NCBI GenBank assembly: GCA_028292075.1
Contig: JAQGNA010000185.1
Span: 1-12,662, forward strand
DNA: 12,662 nucleotides
Reading direction: 5' to 3'
Source: Rhodoferax sp.
GTDB lineage: Bacteria; Pseudomonadota; Gammaproteobacteria; Burkholderiales; Burkholderiaceae
The translations under genes were made by a program, and so were the position numbers. Below, in pieces: positions 1 through 5,974 of this stretch. The notes under the pieces were generated by a model. The model was not told where the DNA came from. It did no database searches and worked only from the letters and a program-made list of their open reading frames with translations. How positions within the stretch are numbered: position 1 is the first letter of the stretch; every line of letters starts with the position of its first letter.

Positions 1-461
1 CGCAGTTCGCCAACATCGCCACGCCGAGCGAGATCGTGGTGGCCACTTCGTTTCAGCTGGAGATCGGCGACATCGCCGGCGCCATCCACATCTGCATGCC
101 GTATTCGACGCTGGAGCCGATCCGCGACGTGCTGTATTCGGCGACGCAGGGCGATTCGGTCGAGGTGGACCGCCGCTGGGTGACGGTGCTGAGCCGCGAG
201 ATCCAGTCGGCCGAGGTGACGCTGGTGGCCGAGCTGGCCAAGGCCAATGCCACGGTGGAACAGTTGCTTGCCATGAAGGCCGGCGACTTCATCGAACTCG
301 AACGCGAGCCGCGCATCACCGCATCGATTGGCGGGGTGCCGATCTTCGAATGCCAGTACGGCACACACAACGCCAAGTATGCAATCCGCGTGGAGCAGTG
401 CCTGCGCGGCAACGACGCGCCTTTTCCAGGCGATTTTCAAGGGGATCTGAATGTCAATTGA
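1..461 (+). CDS. fliM: Flagellar motor switch protein FliM, C-terminal part (5' end outside window)
   Basis: The reading frame is open from the left edge (first full codon at 3) to TGA at 459-461 and shows 152 residues, roughly the last 45% of a usual FliM of about 330 residues. FliM sits in the cytoplasmic C-ring, binds phosphorylated CheY through its (unseen) N-terminus and helps reverse rotation. The fragment begins in the end of the CheC-like middle domain, with the family stretches 'ATPSEIVVATSF' and 'IHICMPY' followed by 'LEPIRD'. The last 70 or so residues form the SPOA domain that pairs with FliN ('KAGDFIEL', then 'VPIFECQYG', then 'YAIRVEQCL'). GTG at 36 is an internal Val codon and not a start. 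The gene overlaps fliN by 11 bp (451-461), suggesting translational coupling. Confidence 0.95.
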   Translation, partial: QFANIATPSEIVVATSFQLEIGDIAGAIHICMPYSTLEPIRDVLYSATQGDSVEVDRRWVTVLSREIQSAEVTLVAELAKANATVEQLLAMKAGDFIELEREPRITASIGGVPIFECQYGTHNAKYAIRVEQCLRGNDAPFPGDFQGDLNVN

Positions 462-876
462 CGACAAGAACGCTGCGGACGATCCGATGGCGGCTTGGGC
501 CGAGGCGCTGGAAGAACAGAAGGTGGCCGAGTCCGTTTCGCCCGACCAGGGTGGCCCGCTGTCGGGTGAAGGCGTCCGGCCGTTTTCGGTGCCGAACAAG
601 GACGGCACCATGCAGGACATCAACATGGTGCTGGACATTCCGGTCACCCTGTCGGTGGAACTGGGTCGCACCAAGGTGCCGATCAAGTACATCCTTCAGC
701 TCGCGCAGGGCTCGGTCGTCGAACTCGACGCCCTGGCCGGCGAACCCATGGACGTGCTGGTCAACGGCTACCTCATCGCCCAGGGCGAGGTGGTGGTGGT
801 GAACGACAAGTTCGGTATCCGCCTGACGGATGTGGTCACGCCTTCGGAGCGGCTGCGCCGGGTGAGCCGGGGCTGA
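451..876 (+). CDS. fliN: Flagellar motor switch protein FliN
   Basis: A 141-residue protein of usual FliN length. FliN forms the lower part of the C-ring with FliM and also docks the FliH-FliI export ATPase complex. Residues 1-50 are an acidic, variable N-terminal stretch. Residues about 55-135 are the SPOA domain, with hallmarks 'MVLDIPVTLSVELGRTKV', 'LAQGSVVELD', 'DVLVNG', 'IAQGEVVVVNDKFGIRL' and 'DVVTPSERL'. The ATG at 451 lies inside the end of fliM, so translation is probably coupled. The downstream neighbour fliO begins 6 bp after the stop. The domain is complete and nothing is unusual. Confidence 0.97.
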   Translation: MSIDDKNAADDPMAAWAEALEEQKVAESVSPDQGGPLSGEGVRPFSVPNKDGTMQDINMVLDIPVTLSVELGRTKVPIKYILQLAQGSVVELDALAGEPMDVLVNGYLIAQGEVVVVNDKFGIRLTDVVTPSERLRRVSRG

Positions 877-882
877 GGTCGC

Positions 883-1242
883 ATGCTGAGTCAGACCTTG
901 CTTCTGGTGGTGGTGTTCGTGATGCTGATGGCGATGCTGCCCTGGGCGATCAAGTGGGTGCAGCGGCGTGCGGCGGGCGGTACGACGGTTGCCGGACTCG
1001 AGTCGCGGGTGATTTCAGCCGTGGCAGTGGGTCCGCAGCAGCGCGTGGTGACGGTCGAAGTCGGCCCTGAAGGGGCGCGCACCTGGCTCGTACTGGGCGT
1101 GACCGCGCAGCACATCAATTGCCTGTTCACGCAACCCGTGGGCGGGCAACTGCCTGGCGACGCAGCCTCTGCCCGGCCGGCGAACCTGGCACAGGCCTCG
1201 CTGCCTGAAACTTTCACTGTGGAAGGAGCGCCCCGTGGCTGA
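883..1242 (+). CDS. fliO: Flagellar biosynthetic protein FliO
   Basis: A small protein of 119 residues with one strongly hydrophobic segment at about residues 4-24, then a basic '[10 protein letters not shown]' stretch, as expected for the single-pass FliO protein with a cytoplasmic C-terminal domain. FliO is a weakly conserved chaperone-like factor that helps assemble the FliP ring of the export gate. The identification rests on this topology plus its exact place between fliN and fliP. The cytoplasmic part has the usual '[23 protein letters not shown]' style core. The ATG at 883 is preceded by GAGG at 875-878, which overlaps the fliN stop. The 3' end overlaps fliP by 8 bp (1235-1242). Confidence 0.88.
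   Translation: MLSQTLLLVVVFVMLMAMLPWAIKWVQRRAAGGTTVAGLESRVISAVAVGPQQRVVTVEVGPEGARTWLVLGVTAQHINCLFTQPVGGQLPGDAASARPANLAQASLPETFTVEGAPRG
1221..1228 (+). promoter_or_regulatory. Strong ribosome binding site deciding the fliP GTG start
   Basis: GGAAGGAG lies inside the end of fliO and ends 6 nt before GTG at 1235. It is one of the best Shine-Dalgarno matches in the window. It favours GTG 1235 over the in-frame ATG at 1256, although the ATG would give a more conventional signal peptide. Confidence 0.7.
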
Positions 1243-2032
1243 CCGTCAAGTCCTGATGCGCGCCTCGCGCTGGCTGGGCGGGCTGGCCGCGTTGTCGGCG
1301 CTGCTCATGCTGCATGGCTCGGCCCTGGCGCAGGCCGGTGGTGCTGCGCCGGGCGCACCTGGCACCCTGCCGGTGCTGATCGGCAGCGGCGCCGGCGGCA
1401 CGAATTACTCGGTGCCGGTGCAGACGCTGCTGTTCTTCACGGCGCTGTCGTTCCTGCCCGCGGTGTTGCTGATGATGACGGGCTTCACCCGCATCGTCAT
1501 CGTGCTCTCGTTGCTGCGGCAGGCGCTGGGCACGCAGTCGGCGCCGCCCAACCAGGTGGTGATCGGCCTGTCGTTGTTCCTTACATTTTTCGTGATGGGA
1601 CCGACGCTCGACAAGGTGTACCAGGACGCCTATGTGCCCTACACCACCAACGCCATCAACTTCGACCAGGCGCTGAGCCGCGGCGAGGCGCCGATGCGCC
1701 AGTTCATGCTGAAGCAGACCCGGCAGTCCGACTTCGCGCTGTTCGCCCGGCTGGCCAAGCTCGACCCGTCGGTCACCGCGGAGACCGCGCCGATCCGCGT
1801 GCTCGTGCCGGCCTTTGTGACCAGCGAGTTGAAGTCGGCGTTCCAGATCGGCTTCATGATATTCATTCCCTTCCTGGTCATCGACATCGTGGTGGCAAGC
1901 GTGCTGATGTCGCTCGGCATGATGATGCTGTCGCCGGTGCTGGTGGCGCTGCCGTTCAAGCTCATGCTGTTCGTGCTGGCCGACGGCTGGAATCTGCTGA
2001 TCGGCTCGCTCGCCGCCAGCTTCGTCACGTAG
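1235..2032 (+). CDS. fliP: Flagellar type III export gate protein FliP
   Basis: A 265-residue inner-membrane protein. FliP forms the core of the FliP5-FliQ4-FliR1 export gate through which flagellar subunits pass. Unlike most inner-membrane proteins, FliP carries a cleavable signal peptide, and one is visible: a basic start, a hydrophobic core at about residues 13-27, and a likely cut after 'SALA' near residue 32. The family signature is at about residues 81-108 ('[19 protein letters not shown]', then 'SAPPNQV'). It is followed by a transmembrane helix, the long periplasmic segment (about 125-200), and the C-terminal hydrophobic pair around '[19 protein letters not shown]' and '[16 protein letters not shown]'. 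The GTG start is supported by the ribosome site at 1221-1228. ATG 1256 is the alternative and would shorten the protein by 7 residues. Confidence 0.97.
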   Translation: MADRQVLMRASRWLGGLAALSALLMLHGSALAQAGGAAPGAPGTLPVLIGSGAGGTNYSVPVQTLLFFTALSFLPAVLLMMTGFTRIVIVLSLLRQALGTQSAPPNQVVIGLSLFLTFFVMGPTLDKVYQDAYVPYTTNAINFDQALSRGEAPMRQFMLKQTRQSDFALFARLAKLDPSVTAETAPIRVLVPAFVTSELKSAFQIGFMIFIPFLVIDIVVASVLMSLGMMMLSPVLVALPFKLMLFVLADGWNLLIGSLAASFVT

Positions 2033-2041
2033 GAAATCGCC

Positions 2042-2311
2042 ATGAATTCGCAAACCGTTCTGACCATCGGCCAAGAGGCCCTGACCTTGCTGCTGATGGT
2101 GTCCGCGCCGATCCTGGCGGTGGTGCTGGTGGTGGGTTTGGTGGTCAGCATCTTCCAGGCGATCACGCAGATCCATGAAGCGACGCTGTCCTTCGTGCCG
2201 AAGCTGATCGCTGCCATGCTGGTGTTCGCGCTGGCCGGCCCCTGGATGCTGAGCACGCTCGTGGACTACATCCGCCGCACCATCGAGTCGATTCCGACGA
2301 TGGTGCTGTGA
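2042..2311 (+). CDS. fliQ: Flagellar type III export gate protein FliQ
   Basis: An 89-residue protein of exactly the usual FliQ length with two hydrophobic helices (about residues 14-38 and 53-75) separated by the conserved polar loop 'IFQAITQIHEATLSFVPK'. FliQ subunits pack around the FliP/FliR core of the export gate in the inner membrane. The ATG at 2042 has AGGAA at 2031-2035, starting within the fliP stop codon, with 6 nt of spacing. It lies 9 bp after fliP. The 64 bp gap to fliR downstream is wider than other junctions in this operon. Confidence 0.96.
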   Translation: MNSQTVLTIGQEALTLLLMVSAPILAVVLVVGLVVSIFQAITQIHEATLSFVPKLIAAMLVFALAGPWMLSTLVDYIRRTIESIPTMVL

Positions 2312-2343
2312 AGGCACGCAGGCTTTACTGCGCCGGCTTCTTC

Positions 2344-2379
2344 ATGTGCGCTGCGACCACTGCCAGCGGCCCGCCGTGA
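2344..2379 (+). other. Possible 11-codon leader reading frame overlapping the fliR start
   Basis: ATG at 2344 opens a frame of 11 codons (Met-Cys-Ala-Ala-Thr-Thr-Ala-Ser-Gly-Pro-Pro) that ends in TGA at 2377-2379. This stop overlaps the likely fliR start codon GTG at 2376-2378 in a GTGA arrangement. fliR has no recognisable Shine-Dalgarno sequence of its own, so termination-reinitiation from this frame is conceivable. However, ATG 2344 has no clear ribosome site either, and a frame this short can arise by chance. Confidence 0.2.
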
Positions 2380-3146
2380 TCACCTTCTCCGAAGCGCAGC
2401 TGGTCACCTGGCTGTCGCCGATCCTCTGGCCTTTTCTGCGGGTGCTGGCCTTGTTCAGCGTGGCGCCGGTGTTTTCGCTCCGGGCCATTCCGCTCCGGGC
2501 CAAGATCGGCCTGGCATTTTTAATCGCGTTGTCGGCCCAGGCCACCTTGATCAATCAGCCGGTGGTTGCCATCAACGGCCCGGGTGCGCTGGGCGCGGTG
2601 GTCCAGCAGGTGGGCGTGGGCATGTCGATCGGGTTCGCGGTGCGGCTGGTGTTCGCCGCGGTCGAATTGGCGGGTGAACTGGTCGGCCTGCAGATGGGCC
2701 TGAACTTCGCCGCGTTCTTCGACCCATCGAGCAACGCGCAGGTCAGTGCGGTGTCACGCTTCCTCGGTCACATGTCGACGCTGTTGTTCGTGGTGATCAA
2801 CGGCCATCTCATGGTGCTGATGGCGCTGATCAAAAGCTTCGACAACTTTCCGGTGGACGGCAACTTTCTGCTGGTGCTTCAGCAGATCAAACTGTATGCG
2901 TTCGGCACCGAACTGTTTGCCAGCGCGCTGTGGATCGCGCTGCCCATGATCGCCATGCTGCTTTTCGTCAACCTGACGTTGGGCATCATCTCGCGGGTGG
3001 CGCCGCAGATGAACATCTATTCGATCGGGTTTCCGATCACGCTCACCATGGGGCTGGTGGGCATTACCGCCACGCTGCCCATGCTCGACCAACCGGTGAT
3101 GGCGCTGATGCAGCGCACCATCGACCTCTTTGCGGCCACCCGCTAG
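2376..3146 (+). CDS. fliR: Flagellar type III export gate protein FliR
   Basis: A 256-residue inner-membrane protein, of normal FliR length. One FliR completes the helical FliP5Q4R1 export gate and contacts FlhB. Several hydrophobic segments span the protein, with the FliR landmarks 'LSPILWPFLRVLALFSVAPVF', 'AGELVGLQMGLNFAAFFDP', 'FVNLTLGIISRVAPQMNIYS' and 'GFPITLTMGLVG'. I chose GTG 2376 because the protein then begins 'MITFSEAQL', the usual FliR beginning. The in-frame GTG at 2346 would add ten hydrophilic residues containing two Cys (RCDHCQ) that do not look like family sequence. Neither start has a clear ribosome site. The gene ends 9 bp from the stop codon of the convergent response regulator. 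Confidence 0.95.
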   Translation: MITFSEAQLVTWLSPILWPFLRVLALFSVAPVFSLRAIPLRAKIGLAFLIALSAQATLINQPVVAINGPGALGAVVQQVGVGMSIGFAVRLVFAAVELAGELVGLQMGLNFAAFFDPSSNAQVSAVSRFLGHMSTLLFVVINGHLMVLMALIKSFDNFPVDGNFLLVLQQIKLYAFGTELFASALWIALPMIAMLLFVNLTLGIISRVAPQMNIYSIGFPITLTMGLVGITATLPMLDQPVMALMQRTIDLFAATR

Positions 3147-3155
3147 GACCGTTGG

Positions 3156-3785
3156 CTACACCAGGTTGTTGCGGATCGCGTAGACCGTCAGCTCCGCGTT
3201 GTTGGTGAGCTTCAGCTTCTCGAGGACGCGGGTGCGGTAGACGCTCACCGTCTTGGGGCTGAGCATCAGTTCCTCGGCAATGTCCGACAGGCGCTTGCCC
3301 GAGGCGATCTTCAGCAGGGTCTGCAACTCGCGCTCCGACAGCGCCGCATGCGGCACCTCGAGCTCCGGCTTTGAAAGGCTTTCGACCAGCATCTGCGCCA
3401 CCTCGGGCGTGACGTACTTGCGCCCCTGCATCAGCGTGCGCACGGCGGCCACGAGTTCCTCGGGGTTGCCGGCCTTGTTCAGGTAGCCCTGGGCACCGGC
3501 GCGCAGGCAGCGAATCGCGTACTGGTCTTCGGGGAACATGGAAACAATGAGCACCTTGATCGGCGATGCCGTCTCGCGCAGGCTGGCCAGCACCTCCATG
3601 CCGCCGCGGCCAGGCATGTTGAGGTCGAGCACCAGCACATCGCATTTGACCTTGCGCAGCACATCGCGCACTTCGGAGTAGCTTGCGGCCTCGCCGGTCA
3701 CCTCGATGTCACCAGCCTCTGACAACATGTCGCGAACGCCTCGGCGGACCACCGCATGGTCGTCGCACAGAACTACATGGATCAT
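3156..3785 (-). CDS. NarL/LuxR-family response regulator (DNA-binding)
   Basis: A 209-residue transcription regulator. Residues 1-120 are a receiver domain with the acidic pair D8/D9, phospho-acceptor D54 in 'VLDLNMPG', switch Ser82 and Lys104. Residues 148-209 are a LuxR-type helix-turn-helix ('LSERELQTLLKIASGK', then 'LSPKTVSVYRTRVLEKL'), as in UvrY/GacA and NarL. All residues needed for phosphorylation are present. The start ATG at 3783-3785 overlaps the stop of the upstream kinase gene (ATGA), so the pair is co-translated and almost certainly forms one pathway. Target genes are unknown. Its position between flagellar and chemotaxis genes suggests control of motility, but that is inference. 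The same frame stays open far upstream, but that part is a shadow of the kinase gene. Confidence 0.93.
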   Translation of the reverse strand: MIHVVLCDDHAVVRRGVRDMLSEAGDIEVTGEAASYSEVRDVLRKVKCDVLVLDLNMPGRGGMEVLASLRETASPIKVLIVSMFPEDQYAIRCLRAGAQGYLNKAGNPEELVAAVRTLMQGRKYVTPEVAQMLVESLSKPELEVPHAALSERELQTLLKIASGKRLSDIAEELMLSPKTVSVYRTRVLEKLKLTNNAELTVYAIRNNLV

Positions 3786-4894
3786 GGGAGACTTCCGGAA
3801 GATAGGGCGACGGTGTCCGGCTGGAGCGGCACCGACAGGATGATGGACGTGCCCACGCCGCCGCGACTGCTCACATCGAGCCAGCCGTCGACCGTTTTGG
3901 CGCGCTCGCTGAGTCCGCGCAGGCCGAAGGCCTTGGGCTTGTCGAGGGCGGTCTTGTCGAGCCCCTTGCCGTTGTCGGTCACCTCGAGGGTGAGCACGCC
4001 TTCGCCGTCCGACAGGTCGATGCTCACCGCCGTGCATTCGGCGTACTTCGACACGTTGGTGAGCGCCTCTTGCGCCGTGCGGTAGGCCACCAGCCGCACT
4101 TCCTTGCTGACGCTGATTTTCTCTTGCGACGTGCGAAACGCGACCGCGATGCCTGTGCGCCGCTGAAAGCCTTCGGCCAGCCATTGCACCGCCGCTACCA
4201 GGCCCTGGTCGAGAATGGGCGGACGCAGGTTCATCATGATGCGCTGGCTCGCGCCGAGCGCATGCTGCAGCATCTCGGACGCCGAGGCAATGTGGCTGGC
4301 GGTGGGTTCGTCCTTGTGGCGGCGTGCCAGCCAGCCCAGGTCGAGGTTCACCGCGGCCAGAGAGCCGCCGATGTCGTCGTGAATCTCGCGGGCAATGGCG
4401 GCGCGTTCCTTTTCGATCGAGATCTGCAGATGCTCGGCCAGTTCGGCCAGCCGGCGCTCGGAGGCTGCCAGTTCGGCATCGGCGCGCTCCTTGGCCAGCC
4501 GCGTCTCGCGCATTTCGATCGCGCGCTGAATCACATGGGCCAGCTTGTTGATGTCGTCTTTGAGCAGGTAGTCGCTGAAGCCGAGCCGAATCGCGTCCAC
4601 CGCCGCCGCCTCGCCGATGGCGCCGGACAACAGCACGAACGGTGGCTGTCGGCGCTGGGTCAGCAGGGCATGCCAGGCGTCGATGGCCGTGAAGCCGGGC
4701 AGGCGGTAGTCGGCCAGGATCAGATCGAAACGCTGCCCATGCACTTGCTGCTGGAATTCGGCGAGGGTTTCCACGCGAACCATGTTGCATTCCATGCCCT
4801 GCTTGCGCAACGCACGGCAAACCAGTTGGTGATCGACCTCGGAATCCTCGAGGTGCAGCAGTTGGATGGGGCGGGCGACTGCCATAGTGGTCAT
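3782..4894 (-). CDS. Soluble histidine kinase with N-terminal receiver domain (HisKA_3/NarX-type)
   Basis: A 370-residue protein with no transmembrane segment. Residues about 9-125 are a receiver domain with E16/D17, phospho-acceptor D62 ('LILADYRLPG') and K112. Residues 132-165 look like a coiled-coil linker (Glu/Ala/Arg rich). Residues 163-230 are the HisKA_3 dimerisation domain with phosphorylatable H172 in 'AIAREIHDDIGGSLA'. Residues 265-357 are a HATPase_c domain with an N-box near 'AQEALTNVSKYAE', G1 'VTDNGKGL' and G2 'FGLRGLSERA'. Input therefore comes from the cytosol, probably as a phosphoryl group or a partner protein at D62, rather than from outside the cell. It should phosphorylate the response regulator translated from the overlapping downstream gene. 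A second in-frame ATG lies 9 bp in (4885). Neither start has a clear ribosome site. Confidence 0.92.
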   Translation of the reverse strand: MTTMAVARPIQLLHLEDSEVDHQLVCRALRKQGMECNMVRVETLAEFQQQVHGQRFDLILADYRLPGFTAIDAWHALLTQRRQPPFVLLSGAIGEAAAVDAIRLGFSDYLLKDDINKLAHVIQRAIEMRETRLAKERADAELAASERRLAELAEHLQISIEKERAAIAREIHDDIGGSLAAVNLDLGWLARRHKDEPTASHIASASEMLQHALGASQRIMMNLRPPILDQGLVAAVQWLAEGFQRRTGIAVAFRTSQEKISVSKEVRLVAYRTAQEALTNVSKYAECTAVSIDLSDGEGVLTLEVTDNGKGLDKTALDKPKAFGLRGLSERAKTVDGWLDVSSRGGVGTSIILSVPLQPDTVALSSGSLP

Positions 4895-4918
4895 GGAGAC
4901 TGCATCACTTGCATCGCA

Positions 4919-4947
4919 GTGAGAGTTCGGGAAAACGCGTGTGGCAA
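4919..4947 (-). promoter_or_regulatory. Weak candidate sigma-70 promoter for the kinase/regulator operon
   Basis: On the minus strand TTGCCA (plus 4942-4947, 5 of 6 to the -35 consensus) is followed after exactly 17 nt by TCTCAC (plus 4919-4924, only 3 of 6 to the -10 consensus). It would give a short leader of roughly 20-25 nt before the kinase ATG. The poor -10 makes this tentative. Confidence 0.22.
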
Positions 4948-4955
4948 GAATGTCT

Positions 4956-4982
4956 TAAGCAGGTGGCATTTGGTGCCGAAAA
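4956..4982 (+). promoter_or_regulatory. FliA (sigma-28) type promoter of the chemotaxis operon
   Basis: TAAG (4956-4959), 15 nt, then GCCGAAAA (4975-4982). The sigma-28 consensus is TAAA-N15-GCCGATAA, so the -35 core matches 3 of 4, the -10 matches 7 of 8 and the spacing is exact. It lies about 95 bp before the first gene of the chemotaxis operon in the only sizeable non-coding region of the window and points the right way. This places the chemotaxis genes in the late (class 3) flagellar tier, consistent with how sigma-28 is used in proteobacteria. Confidence 0.65.
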
Positions 4983-5076
4983 CGTGAAGATGCAGGTAAC
5001 AAATTGTCAAACCGATTTAACATCAGGTACCGAACCTGGATTTTCAGCGATGGCTTGACTGCGCAACGGAGAATAC

Positions 5077-5523
5077 ATGCAAACAGAGCCTTTAGCCTCT
5101 CCGGGCCCCGCAGTTCAACTGCCTGTCATGGTCGTGGCGGAACTGCAGGATTCCCTGATGGTGGTGATGCACGACCTGAGCCGCCTCGAGGGGTTGTTGA
5201 GTCACACCATGGACAACCTCATGCTGCGTTTCAACGCGGCGAATCAGGAGCTGTCGCACGACTCTTTGTCCAACCTGCCGGCGCTTGACGACGTGCGCAG
5301 CACATTGCGTTCGGCGGTCACCGAGCTGCAGTTTCAGGACATGGCTTCGCAGCTGATTGTGCACACCACCAAGGTCCTCCAAGGCTGTGCATTCCGGCTC
5401 GCGTCCGAATCGATGGGTCACGACGAAGGCGAAGAAGCAGCACCCTTCGTCGAGATGCCGCCCGAGCGCCCGAATCCGGTGACGCAAAGCGAGATGGACG
5501 CTGGCTCGATCGAGCTTTTCTGA
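5077..5523 (+). CDS. Short CheZ-like chemotaxis protein (probable CheY-P phosphatase)
   Basis: A 148-residue, mostly helical soluble protein, first gene of the chemotaxis operon and directly upstream of cheY. Residues about 17-60 and 72-110 form two long amphipathic helices that could make a hairpin. The second carries 'LQFQDMASQL', which resembles the CheZ active-site helix; in E. coli CheZ the segment is DFQDLTGQ with catalytic Asp143 and Gln147. Here D88 and Q92 keep the same D-x3-Q spacing. Residues 112-140 are an acidic, Pro-rich linker, and the protein ends in a short hydrophobic/acidic tail 'GSIELF', recalling the C-terminal CheY-binding helix of CheZ. It is about 65 residues shorter than E. 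coli CheZ (214). The function is inferred from motif, architecture and position. It could instead be a CheY-binding protein without phosphatase activity. I see no strong ribosome site; ATG 5077 gives the natural N-terminus. Confidence 0.62.
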   Translation: MQTEPLASPGPAVQLPVMVVAELQDSLMVVMHDLSRLEGLLSHTMDNLMLRFNAANQELSHDSLSNLPALDDVRSTLRSAVTELQFQDMASQLIVHTTKVLQGCAFRLASESMGHDEGEEAAPFVEMPPERPNPVTQSEMDAGSIELF

Positions 5524-5531
5524 CTATTCAT

Positions 5532-5546
5532 TTGTTCGACGAACAA
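5532..5546. repeat. Perfect inverted repeat between the CheZ-like gene and cheY
   Basis: TTGTTCG, one central base, CGAACAA: arms of 7 bp within the 49 bp gap 5524-5572. In RNA it would give a 6 bp stem with a three-base loop. No T-run follows it, so it is not a classical terminator. It could be a protein-binding operator or an mRNA processing or stability element separating the first gene from cheY. The function is unknown. Confidence 0.45.
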
Positions 5547-5572
5547 GCACTCATTTAGCTGGAGTTTTTCCC

Positions 5573-5935
5573 ATGTATTCGATACTAGCCGTCGACGACT
5601 CTCCTTCCATGCGGAAGATGGTGTCCTTCACGTTGATCGGGGCGGGTTACCACGTGGTGGAGGCGGTCGACGGCCAGGACGCATACGAGAAAGCGCAGAC
5701 CCATGCGATCGATCTCGTGCTGGCCGACCAGAACATGCCGCGCCTCGATGGCCTCGGCCTGACGCGCCTGTTGCGGCAGCACCCCAATTTCAAGACCACG
5801 CCGATCCTCATGCTCACCACCGAGTCGAGCGATCAAATGAAACAGGCCGGCCGCGCCGCGGGTGCGACCGGTTGGCTGGTCAAGCCGTTCGACCCGACGC
5901 GGTTGATCGAAGTGATCCAGAAGGTCATGCGTTGA
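5573..5935 (+). CDS. cheY: Chemotaxis response regulator CheY (single receiver domain)
   Basis: A 120-residue stand-alone receiver domain with no output domain. The acidic pair is D8/D9, the phospho-acceptor D52 ('LVLADQNMPRLDG'), the switch Thr T82 in 'PILMLTTES', and the conserved Lys K104 in 'GWLVKPF'. Phosphorylated by CheA, CheY diffuses to FliM/FliN and changes the direction of flagellar rotation. The position matching Tyr106 of E. coli CheY is Trp (W101), an aromatic replacement seen in many non-enteric CheY proteins. The start ATG is backed by GGAG at 5561-5564 with 8 nt spacing. It lies 39 bp upstream of cheA and directly downstream of the CheZ-like gene. I am confident of the family; whether this is the only motor-binding CheY of the cell cannot be told from here. 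Confidence 0.92.
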   Translation: MYSILAVDDSPSMRKMVSFTLIGAGYHVVEAVDGQDAYEKAQTHAIDLVLADQNMPRLDGLGLTRLLRQHPNFKTTPILMLTTESSDQMKQAGRAAGATGWLVKPFDPTRLIEVIQKVMR

Positions 5936-5974
5936 AGCCTCGGCTGAAGCGCCCCAGAACATTTAGGAGTCAGC

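Noticed and set aside
1214..2317. Minus-strand open frame of 367 codons over fliP and fliQ.
   Set aside because: Composition dominated by His, Gln and Arg; it mirrors the codons of the hydrophobic plus-strand proteins.
2346..2375. Earlier GTG start for fliR adding ten residues.
   Set aside because: The added residues are hydrophilic with two Cys and unlike FliR N-termini, and no ribosome site precedes them; GTG 2376 gives the expected beginning.
3786..4820. Upstream extension of the response regulator frame on the minus strand (open to 4820, 554 residues in total).
   Set aside because: The extra part is Arg/Ala-rich sequence out of frame with the kinase gene. The receiver domain begins cleanly at ATG 3785, 'MIHVVLCDDH'.
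4070..4987. Plus-strand open frame of 305 codons opposite the kinase gene, reaching into the divergent region.
   Set aside because: It is antisense to a well-supported kinase, has no domain, and its end covers the promoter region.
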